Shown here piece after piece: positions 35,455 through 42,941 of a DNA stretch of 64,000 nucleotides. Source of the DNA: Thiohalocapsa sp. PB-PSB1 (lineage in GTDB: Bacteria > Pseudomonadota > Gammaproteobacteria > Chromatiales > Chromatiaceae). The notes under the pieces were generated by a model that ran no database searches, was not told the DNA's origin, and saw only the letters and a list, made by a program, of their open reading frames with translations. The DNA lies in assembly GCA_016745215.1 (NCBI GenBank), contig CP050890.1, positions 1,984,001 through 2,048,000 on the forward strand. The letters run 5' to 3'. A program made the translations under genes and the position numbers. Position 1 is the first letter of the stretch; every line of letters begins with the position of its first letter.

Positions 35455-36045
35455 ATGAGGTGCGTCATCTTGATCGACCGGGACGGTTACCGGCCAAACG
35501 TCGGCATTATCCTCTGCAACGAGCAGCGCAAGCTGTTCTGGGGGCGTCGTATTGGCCAAAACGCTTGGCAGTTCCCGCAGGGTGGTATCAAAGCCGAAGA
35601 GACCCCCCTGCAGGCCATGTACCGCGAACTCGAAGAGGAAGTTGGCCTGTGCGAAGCGCAGGTCAAGGTGCTCGGCTGCACGCGTGGCTGGCTTCGCTAT
35701 CGGCTGCCCAAGCGCTTTATCCGCCGTCATTGCGGTCCGATCTGCATTGGCCAAAAGCAGATCTGGTATCTGCTGCGAGTCAACTGCGAAGAAGGTGATT
35801 TTTGCCTCGACCGTTCCGCAAAGCCAGAATTTGACGCCTGGCGCTGGGTGCGCTACTGGCATCCGCTGCGCGAGGTCGTCTACTTCAAGCGCCAAGTCTA
35901 TGAGCAGGCATTGTTGGAACTGGCGCCGCTGCTGTATCCAGACGGGGCGGCGATCGCGGACTATCCCGGCGGGCTCGCGCAGGCGTCGCCATCCGAGCAG
36001 CATAACCAGCGTCGCATCGGCTACCTGCGCCAGCGCCGCCGCTGA
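35455..36045 (+). CDS. rppH: RNA pyrophosphohydrolase RppH (NudH)
   Basis: 196 residues from ATG 35455, chosen because GGAGAG lies 6 bases before it; a TTG at 35470 would match the classical MIDxDGYRPNVG start. The Nudix box GGIKAEETPLQAMYRELEEEVGL is intact, preceded by WQFPQGG. The family removes pyrophosphate from the 5' end of mRNAs to trigger decay. The body (RGWLRYRLPKRFIRR, IGQKQIWYLLRV, EFDAWRWVRYWHPLREVVYFKR) follows E. coli RppH closely. ptsP follows after about 100 bp, the usual gammaproteobacterial pair. Confidence 0.95.
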   Translation: MRCVILIDRDGYRPNVGIILCNEQRKLFWGRRIGQNAWQFPQGGIKAEETPLQAMYRELEEEVGLCEAQVKVLGCTRGWLRYRLPKRFIRRHCGPICIGQKQIWYLLRVNCEEGDFCLDRSAKPEFDAWRWVRYWHPLREVVYFKRQVYEQALLELAPLLYPDGAAIADYPGGLAQASPSEQHNQRRIGYLRQRRR

Positions 36046-36150
36046 ATAAGTCCCCCTTGCGTGCTCACCATGTGCCGATGCTATTTCCCGGGCCACCGAC
36101 GCCCCGATCGCTTACCTGGCATCGTCCCTTCCTGAAGTCCGCTGCACTCC

Positions 36151-38415
36151 ATGCTCGAACCACTTCGCCGCATTATTCAATCCGTTAATAAGGCCGCATC
36201 CCTCGAGGATGCTGTCGATATCATCGTATCCGAGGTCAAAAAAGCCGTCGCTGCGGATGCCTGTTCGGTTTATTTGACTGATGCCGACAGTCGCGAGCAT
36301 TTGCTTCAAGCCACGGACGGATTGTACGCAGAAGCGGTCGGTCAGGTACGTTTGCCGCTGCATCGAGGCTTGATCGGCTGGGTCGCGGAGCGCGCCGAAG
36401 TGGTCAATCTGGACGACGCCAATCACCATCCGCGTTACCTCTATGTCGAGCAGACCGGCGAGGAGCGCTTTCGGGCTTTTCTGGGCGTGCCGATCATCCA
36501 GAATCGCAAGGTGCTCGGTGTCTTGGTACTGCGTCAGCACGATGCCTGCCGTTTCAGCGACGATACCGTGACTTTTGTCATGACTTTAGCGGCGCAACTT
36601 GCAGCGGCCATCGTACTGGCTCGTAATACCGGCGAGCTGGATCGTCTGCGCCGACATGATGGACTATCCAATCGCTACCTGGTCGGGCTTGCGGCCTCAC
36701 CAGGGATCGCCTTCGGAACCGCTTATGTGGTATTTGCATCGGCCGATCTGGACGCTGTGCCGGACAAACCAGTCCAGGATATAGAAGCCGATATTGCCGC
36801 ATTTCGCAGCGCGCTGGCGGAGGTGGCCGACGACATTTCCGGGCTCGCGGAACGGGTAGGTGGTTCACTGCGCGAAGAGGACCGCGCATTATTCGATGCC
36901 TGGCGGCTCATGTTGCAGAGCGAATCCTTGGTCGATGACACCATCACGCGCATTCGCGCCGGAAACTGGGTTCAGGGAGCGCTGCGCGAGACCATTGCCG
37001 AACATATCGCTCTGTTCGATCGTATGGACGATGACTATCTGCGCGAGCGCGCCTCGGATGTGCGCGACCTCGGTCGGCAGGTATTGATGCGGCTGCAAAA
37101 ACTCGATGTCCCAGAGGCGCACTATCCGCCCAGCACCGTTCTGATCGGCGACGAGATCAGCGCCATGCAGATCGCGGACGTGCCGCGTGAGTCGTTGGCA
37201 GGGATCGTCAGCAGCGGCGGTTCCAATTCGTCGCACATTGCGATCCTCGCCCGCGGCATGGGAGTTCCGGCAGCCATGGGCGTTGCCGAGTATCGGGTCA
37301 GCCAAATCGAAGGTCAAGAGCTGATCGTCGACGGCTATCGTGGTCGCGTCTATGTTGCACCGTCCGTGGTCATCCGTGATGAATACGATCGCCTGGCCGC
37401 AGACGACCGTGAACTCTCCGAAGAGCTGAATGCTTTGCGGGGTTTGCCGTCCGAGACCACCGACGGCCACAAACTGCGGCTGTATCTGAACACTGGGCTG
37501 GTTTCTGAGCAGCGGCCGTTGGGCATCGAAGAATCGTCCGGTGTTGGGTTGTATCGAACCGAACTGCCGTTTCTGGTCCGCGACCGTTTCCCGGGCGAGA
37601 ACACGCAGATGCAAATCTATCAGCAGGTGCTCGAGAACTTCATGCCGCGTCCCGTGACCATTCGCACCTTGGATATCGGAGGCGACAAGCCCCTGAATTA
37701 CTTTCCGGTGGAGGAATCGAATCCCTTCCTGGGCTGGCGCGGCATTCGCCTGACCCGCGATCATCCGGAACTCTTTATCACCCAGGTGCGTGCCATATTG
37801 CGTGCCGCAATTGGGCTGGACAATCTGCGGTTGCTGTTACCTATGATTACCACCGTCGACGAGGTGGACGACGCGTTATTGTTGATCCAGCGTGCCGCCG
37901 ACGAACTGGAAGACGAGGGCCACGATATCGCCATGCCGCCGGTGGGGGTGATGATCGAAGTGCCGGCCGCCGTGTACCAGGCTGACGCGCTGGCTCGCCG
38001 GGTGTCGTTTATGTCCGTCGGCACCAACGATCTGACCCAATACCTGCTGGCGGTGGATCGTAACAATCCCCACGTCGCCACGCTGTACGACGATTTACAT
38101 CCGGCAGTATTGCGCGCCCTGATGTCGGTAGTTGCCGGCGCCCGCGTCTATGGACGCGAGGTCAGCGTCTGCGGTGAGATGGCCGGTAACCCGCTGGCTG
38201 CGCCCCTGCTGCTCGGTATTGGCGTCGACAGCCTGAGCATGGGTGTCGGCAGCCTGTTGCCGGTCAAAGGCGTGATTCGCAGCATCAGCCGGGCACGTGC
38301 TCGCGAATTGCTGCGCGTCGCATTGCAATGCGAGACGGGCCTGGAAGTACGTCGGGTGCTGACGGATGCATTGGACGAAATCGGCCTTGGCGGATTGGTG
38401 CGTCCGGGGCGATGA
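36151..38415 (+). CDS. ptsP: Phosphoenolpyruvate-protein phosphotransferase PtsP (EI-Ntr)
   Basis: 754 residues. GAF domain at about 1-155 (ACSVYLTD ... FLGVPIIQNRKVLGVLVL), then the PTS enzyme I N-terminal domain, the phosphohistidine domain with GGSNSSHIAILARGMGVPA, and the PEP-binding barrel (ESSGVGLYRTELPFL, RTLDIGGDKPLNYF, SVGTNDLTQY, VSVCGEMAGNPLAAPLLLG). It feeds phosphate from PEP to NPr and EIIA-Ntr, a regulatory chain for nitrogen, potassium and envelope stress. Length and order match the family. No NPr or EIIA-Ntr gene is adjacent. Confidence 0.96.
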   Translation: MLEPLRRIIQSVNKAASLEDAVDIIVSEVKKAVAADACSVYLTDADSREHLLQATDGLYAEAVGQVRLPLHRGLIGWVAERAEVVNLDDANHHPRYLYVEQTGEERFRAFLGVPIIQNRKVLGVLVLRQHDACRFSDDTVTFVMTLAAQLAAAIVLARNTGELDRLRRHDGLSNRYLVGLAASPGIAFGTAYVVFASADLDAVPDKPVQDIEADIAAFRSALAEVADDISGLAERVGGSLREEDRALFDAWRLMLQSESLVDDTITRIRAGNWVQGALRETIAEHIALFDRMDDDYLRERASDVRDLGRQVLMRLQKLDVPEAHYPPSTVLIGDEISAMQIADVPRESLAGIVSSGGSNSSHIAILARGMGVPAAMGVAEYRVSQIEGQELIVDGYRGRVYVAPSVVIRDEYDRLAADDRELSEELNALRGLPSETTDGHKLRLYLNTGLVSEQRPLGIEESSGVGLYRTELPFLVRDRFPGENTQMQIYQQVLENFMPRPVTIRTLDIGGDKPLNYFPVEESNPFLGWRGIRLTRDHPELFITQVRAILRAAIGLDNLRLLLPMITTVDEVDDALLLIQRAADELEDEGHDIAMPPVGVMIEVPAAVYQADALARRVSFMSVGTNDLTQYLLAVDRNNPHVATLYDDLHPAVLRALMSVVAGARVYGREVSVCGEMAGNPLAAPLLLGIGVDSLSMGVGSLLPVKGVIRSISRARARELLRVALQCETGLEVRRVLTDALDEIGLGGLVRPGR

Positions 38416-38600
38416 TCTGTGTGTTGCTGAGCATGAATTCGGCATTCACAGCAGCTGTCTAGACGATGTCCAGACGAGACACCCTAGGAATCATTATCTC
38501 AGGAATCATCATCCAGCAATCATCAGATCGGACAGCCGTTCGCAGATCGGGTTGATCGGGGCGGTGCCCAAGGTAATACCTCCACCATGACGCCGCGAGG

Positions 38601-39122
38601 CAGGCCATCGCGCTGAACATTGCCGAGGGTAACGGCAAAGCGACGAGCGGGGATCGACGCCGGTCGTTTGAAAGCGCACGAGGCTCGGTGCTGAAGTGCG
38701 CTGCGATTCAGGACGTGCTCGCTGGTGTGCGATGCGTTGTCCGCAGACGACAACAGCAAGCAAAAGGCACTGCTCGATCGCAGTGTGGCCATGCTCACGA
38801 CGCTCGGACAGCGTGGCTACGCGGTCAGCGAGGAGCTAGGGTGTTCAATTTGGCCTTCTTCACGCACTTTTTGCTCCTGCAGATCTGTGTGTGGCGCCTG
38901 GATAGACGGAGGGCGTAAGGCGTTGATATATAGCTGAATACAGTTCAGCCGGTGATGCAAGGAAACTGTGGGAGTCGGGCCAAGCCAGGACTGTCCAGAT
39001 TGAACTACCTAGCGAGGAGCTTGGCGGATATCGGGTTGGTCAGTTCGATACCGACGCCGATAGCGGTACCGAATAAGTCGGCAGGCGACACCCAAGCCAA
39101 AAACCTGTTTAGCTTGTTTCTG
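38601..39122 (+). pseudogene. Four-helix-bundle (S23-like) protein fragment, copy 2, frameshifted and interrupted
   Basis: Same sequence as 19596-19955: LNIAEGNGKATSGDRRRSF, the same +1 frame change after IQDVLA, the same C-terminal part. Differences are a shorter ATACCG run and a 175-bp family D element at 38837-39011 with GCGAGGAGC duplicated. The 3' end (AGCTTGTTTCTG) is the point where a GTGGGTGTCC-type tail begins. The shared lesion means both copies descend from an already frameshifted sequence. Confidence 0.7.
38837..39011. mobile_element. Family D MITE-like element, copy 2 (175 bp)
   Basis: TAGGGTGTTCAATTTGG ... CCAGATTGAACTACCTA, flanked by perfect 9-bp repeats GCGAGGAGC (38828-38836 and 39012-39020). 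It lies in a four-helix-bundle pseudogene whose uninterrupted copy (around 19836) confirms the empty site. Reverse orientation to copy 1. Confidence 0.9.
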
Positions 39123-39442
39123 AAACATTAAAAAAGGACACTCACTTTAAAACATTAAAAAAGTTAAAGTTAAAAAAGAGTTAAAAAAGTTAAAAAAGGA
39201 CACTCACTTTGATAGTTACTCACTTTGATAGTTAAAAAATGTTAAAAAAGGACACTCACTTTGATTGCAAAGTAAAGTGGGTGTCCTTTTAAGTAAAGTG
39301 GGTGTCCTTTTTTTACCTTCTTTTTTTACCTTTGGTGTCCTTTTTTACCTTTATTTAAGTAAAGTGGGTGTCCTTTTTTACCTTTTTTTTACCTTTACCT
39401 TTTACCATTTTTTACCAAGTATCCTTTTTTACCTTTTTACCT
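39123..39442. repeat. GTGGGTGTCC-type palindromic element with tails, locus 5
   Basis: Left tails are GTTAAAAAA / AAACATTAAAAAA units with GGACACTCACTTT arms (three copies). The centre is GATTGCAAAGT. Right arm AAAGTGGGTGTCCTTTT occurs three times, with ACCTTTTT-type tails and truncated restarts. It joins a four-helix pseudogene (left) to an istB fragment (right). The longest and clearest of the loci. Confidence 0.75.
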
Positions 39443-39619
39443 CTGCGCGCCACGCTCATCGCCAGCCAACTGCCCGTCGAGCACTGGCACGACACCATCG
39501 GTGAGGCGACTGTCGCCGACGCCATCCTCGATCGTCTCTTGCACAACGCCCACCGCATCGCTTTGAGCGGTGACTCCATGCGCAAGACCTCCGAGCCCCC
39601 GGCTCAACCAACTGCCTAA
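39443..39619 (+). pseudogene. IstB C-terminal fragment of a second IS21-type element
   Basis: About 57 residues: RATLIASQLPVEHWHDTIGE ... LLHNAHRIALSGDSMRKTSE and stop. This is the end of an IstB of a subgroup different from the copies at 29318 and 41349. Its 5' part is lost at locus 5. Terminal repeats that could belong to the same element lie at 42499-42548, beyond IS21 copy 2. Confidence 0.8.
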
Positions 39620-39811
39620 GCCACAAGGCGATCGCGCTCGCCGTGATCGCCCCTTCGCACTGCGGCACCGCGGCTCTGCGGCGCCGCGCCCCAACCCCTT
39701 CGATCACCCAAACCTGTTAGGTGACAATTAACTTGGCCGGTCGACGACAACTAACTTGGCCGATTTTAGAGGCTAAGGTAGCTGGCATTTTCGCAACCAA
39801 ACGGCGCGTGA

Positions 39812-41347
39812 ATGTCAGGCAAGCGGATCACCATTGAGCAGGTCAAGTTCTACATGAGCAACAGAAAGCAAAGTCGCACGCAGGCGCAGGCGAGTGCCAA
39901 GACGGGCGTATCCGAGCGCAGTGCACGGCGGATCGAACACGGGGAGGTCGGCGTATTACAGCGCAAGGAGCGGCACTGGCGAACGCGCGCGGACCCGTTT
40001 GCAGGGGTCTGGGAGGAGGAGATCGTCAGTCGTCTGGAGCGCCAGCCGCGCCTGGATGCGACGACCCTGTTTGAAGACTTGCAGGAACGCCATCCGGGAG
40101 AGTACGGCAACGGCAAGAAGCGCACCTTCCAGCGTCGGGTGAAGGCGTGGAAGGCGCTGCACGGAGCGGACAAGGAGGTGATGTTCCGCCAGGTGCAGGA
40201 ACCAGGTCGGCAGGGGTTATGGGATTTCACCGAACTCAAAGGGCTGGTCGTGACGATCGCTGGCGAGGAGCTGGACCACCGGCTGTACCACTTTCGCCTC
40301 GCCTACAGCGGCTGGAGCCACGTCAAGGTCGTGCTTGGAGGGGAATCCTACAGTGCGCTGGCCGAAGGGCTACAGGAGGCGCTGTGGCGGCTTGGTGGGG
40401 CACCGTTGGAGCACCGCACCGACAGCCTCTCGGCGGCCTACAAGAACCTCAGCAGCGAAGCACAAGCGGACCTCACCGAGCGCTACACGCAGCTCTGCGC
40501 GCATTACGGCATGACGGCCACGCGCAACAACCGTGGCGTCAGTCACGAGAACGGCGCCGTGGAATCGCCGCACGGGCACATCAAGCGGCGCATTGGGCAG
40601 GCGTTGTTGCTGCGTGACTCGGCCGATTTCGCCAGCTTGCAGGACTACCGAGAGTGGCTCGACGCGCTGCTGGTGCGTTTCAACCGGCGTTGCAGCGAGG
40701 CGCTCGCCATTGAGCGCGCGCAGCTGCAAGCCCTACCACGGCGGCGCACCGGCGACTACAGCGAGCAGGTGGTCGTGGTCACCACCTTCGCCACCATTGA
40801 TGTCAAGCGCGTGCTCTACAGCGTGCCCGCACGCCTGGTCGGCGAGCGGCTACGCCTGCATCTCTTCGACGACCGCATCGAGGCGTACGTCGGCGCCACC
40901 TTGGCGCTCACGCTGCCGCGGGTGTACAGCGTCAACCACGAGCGGGCACGGCGCATCGACTACCGCCACCTCATCGGCGTGCTGGCACGCAAGCCGCAGG
41001 CCTTTCGCTACTCGCAGCTGCGCGACGACCTGCTGCCCAACGCCACCTACCGCGCGATCTGGCAGCATCTGGACAGCCACCTAGAAGCACGCGCGGCATG
41101 CAAACGCATCGTCGGCATCCTCGCCCTGGCCGCGCGCGCCGACTGTGAGCAGGCGCTGGGCGCGTATCTGCTCGAGCGCATCGCCGCGGGTAGCGTGCCC
41201 ACGCTGACGGCGCTGGAAAGCCGTTTCGACGCCCGCGACGCAGCCACACAGCAGGCTGAGCTGCGCGACCGGCCCAGTACCCAGCACGCGCTTGCGAGCT
41301 ACGACCACCTGTTGCCCGCGCAGGGCCAATCCATGGAGCTGCACTGA
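39812..41347 (+). CDS. istA: IS21-family transposase IstA
   Basis: 511 residues. An N-terminal helix-turn-helix region (ITIEQVKFYMSNRKQSRTQA, SERSARRIEHG) is followed by the DDE integrase core: first Asp in GLWDFTELKGLVV, second in LEHRTDSLSAAY, Glu in ENGAVESPHGHIKRR. The C-terminal domain includes DVKRVLYSVPARLVGERLRL. It carries out strand transfer with IstB. istB begins two bases after its stop. Confidence 0.95.
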   Translation: MSGKRITIEQVKFYMSNRKQSRTQAQASAKTGVSERSARRIEHGEVGVLQRKERHWRTRADPFAGVWEEEIVSRLERQPRLDATTLFEDLQERHPGEYGNGKKRTFQRRVKAWKALHGADKEVMFRQVQEPGRQGLWDFTELKGLVVTIAGEELDHRLYHFRLAYSGWSHVKVVLGGESYSALAEGLQEALWRLGGAPLEHRTDSLSAAYKNLSSEAQADLTERYTQLCAHYGMTATRNNRGVSHENGAVESPHGHIKRRIGQALLLRDSADFASLQDYREWLDALLVRFNRRCSEALAIERAQLQALPRRRTGDYSEQVVVVTTFATIDVKRVLYSVPARLVGERLRLHLFDDRIEAYVGATLALTLPRVYSVNHERARRIDYRHLIGVLARKPQAFRYSQLRDDLLPNATYRAIWQHLDSHLEARAACKRIVGILALAARADCEQALGAYLLERIAAGSVPTLTALESRFDARDAATQQAELRDRPSTQHALASYDHLLPAQGQSMELH

Positions 41348-41348
41348 C

Positions 41349-42209
41349 ATGGTCCAGACCGCCACATTAGCGCTGATGCTCAAGCAACTGAACCTCACCA
41401 GCATCGCCCGCCACTGGCAGACGCAGCTCGAGACAGCCGAGCGCAACGGCTGGGACGGCGCGCGCTACCTCAGTGCGCGATGCGAGCAAGAGCTGGCCGA
41501 TCGTCACAGCCGACGCATTTCGCGTTACAGCAAGGAATCCCAGTTGCCCCCGGGCAAAAGCCTGGCCAGCTTCGATTTCGCCGAACTGCCAGAGGCGACC
41601 CGCGCGCAGATCCAGGCCCTGGCCGGCTCCAGCGACTGGACCCGCCAAGCGCGCAACCTGCTGCTGTTCGGTGCCAGCGGCGTCGGCAAGACCCACCTGG
41701 CCGCCGCCATCGGCCATGCGCTCACCGAGCGCAACGTGCGCGTGCGCTACGCCAACACCACCGCGTTGGTGCAGCAGTTGCAACTCGCCCGCGAGCAACT
41801 GCGCCTGGAAGACGCGTTGCACAAGCTCGACAAGTACCCGCTACTGATCTTGGACGATTTCGGCTACGTCAAGAAAAGCCAACAGGAAACACAGGTGCTG
41901 TTCGAACTCATCGCCCATCGCTACGAGCGCGCCAGCCTGATCATCACCTCCAACCAGGCGTTCGCCGACTGGGATCAGATCTTCCCCGACCAGATGATGA
42001 CGGTGGCCGGCGTCGACCGCCTGGTCCATCACGCGAGCATCATCGAGATCGTCAGCGATAGCTACCGGCGCAAGCACGCCCTCGGCCAGCGCGGCAGCGA
42101 GCCAGCGAGCGCATATCCGGCGCCAGCGAACAGGTCGACGACAAGCAGCGCTGACAGCGCGCGGCGTAACGAACCGCGCGCGTCGGCCATCAACCCCGAG
42201 GCCGAGTAA
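41349..42209 (+). CDS. istB: IS21-family helper ATPase IstB (copy 2)
   Basis: 286 residues from the ATG at 41349 (MVQTATLALM). AAA+ ATPase: Walker A FGASGVGKTHLAAAIGHA, Walker B LLILDDFGYVKKSQQE, sensor region LIITSNQAFADWDQIF. It picks target DNA and stimulates IstA. The C-terminus ends ASAINPEAE, the form lost in copy 1 through an 8-base duplication. 42210-42370 downstream is a GC-rich inverted repeat (CGAGCACGTCC...) before the right end. Confidence 0.95.
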   Translation: MVQTATLALMLKQLNLTSIARHWQTQLETAERNGWDGARYLSARCEQELADRHSRRISRYSKESQLPPGKSLASFDFAELPEATRAQIQALAGSSDWTRQARNLLLFGASGVGKTHLAAAIGHALTERNVRVRYANTTALVQQLQLAREQLRLEDALHKLDKYPLLILDDFGYVKKSQQETQVLFELIAHRYERASLIITSNQAFADWDQIFPDQMMTVAGVDRLVHHASIIEIVSDSYRRKHALGQRGSEPASAYPAPANRSTTSSADSARRNEPRASAINPEAE

Positions 42210-42498
42210 TCGTCGTCGCGAGCGCGCCCGCACGGCGCGCGACGACAACCCCACGGCGCGGCGCCGCGCCCCTGGCGGGTCCGAGCACGTCCAGTCGCCC
42301 TTCGGGCTCCTTCCCGTGCTCGGACCCGCCAGGGGCGCCCCAAACCACCCCACAACACAGGAGGCTCCCACCCCAAAGAACAGCGACAACTAACCGGCCA
42401 AGATAGTTGTCGCTGACCGGACAAGATAATTGACATCGGATACAAACTTGACTGATCGTGACCGATCTGTCTCAATTTCAGCTACCAGCGTTGTACGG

Positions 42499-42548
42499 AT
42501 CGGCACATCGGTCACGCTCCCCGGAATGATCGGTCACCTTCACCGGAA
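42499..42548. repeat. Terminal repeats of a second IS21-type element
   Basis: GATCGGCACATCGGTCACG-CTCCCCGGAAT and GATCGGTCACCTTCACCGGAAT are tandem end-type repeats typical of another IS21 subgroup. With the istB fragment at 39443-39619 they suggest that copy 2 jumped into an older IS21. Confidence 0.5.
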
Positions 42549-42549
42549 T

Positions 42550-42894
42550 AGGCAGGTGGCGAAATTCAGCACACGCATCCTCGCGCATGTCGAGCAAGAA
42601 GCGGCCAAGGTCCCGGAGAACGTGATCTGGTTAGCCTCTTCCGACATCATCGAATCGGTGTTCGGCAAAGACAAAAGCTTCACGGCCAAGGGGCCGCTCA
42701 AAGAAATCGGCAAACTGGTTCTGGCGATTCCCGTTTTCGTCTGCAATCTGAGCACCGAATTGATTCGGGAGGCGATGGAAACGGTGCGGATGATCGATGT
42801 CGAGGATTGGATCGACAAGCACCCGGGCAAGTCAATGCTGTCGCGGCGTCGGCAGGCACTCAAGGCGCCCACGAGCGACACACAAACTGCATGA
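42550..42894 (+). pseudogene. C-terminal fragment of a large DDE transposase
   Basis: About 110 residues: VPENVIWLASSDIIESVFGK ... IDKHPGKSMLSRRRQALK. The block SSDIIESVFGKDK aligns with SSDTIESLFGVAK of the transposase at 27441-29018, so it is a relative of that family. The 5' part is missing. Confidence 0.65.
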
Positions 42895-42941
42895 ACATGG
42901 TGGTAGCTTAGTGGAACAAAATGAACATCCTACACCCTACC

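Larger units (their letters stand above)
39715..42444 (+). mobile_element. Complete IS21-family element, copy 2
   Basis: 2.73 kb with istA and istB. The left end TGTTAGGTGACAATTAACTT and the right end (reverse complement TGTATCCGATGTCAATTATC) are related. Each end has a second internal block (ACAACTAACTTGGCCG / ACAACTATCTTGGCCG). Both ORFs are intact, so it may be active. It is the source to compare with the broken copy 1 at 26143-30421. Confidence 0.88.

Noticed and set aside
39265..39504. ORF rich in KVGVLF motifs
   Set aside because: The motif is the translation of AAAGTGGGTGTCCTTTT repeats; not a protein family.
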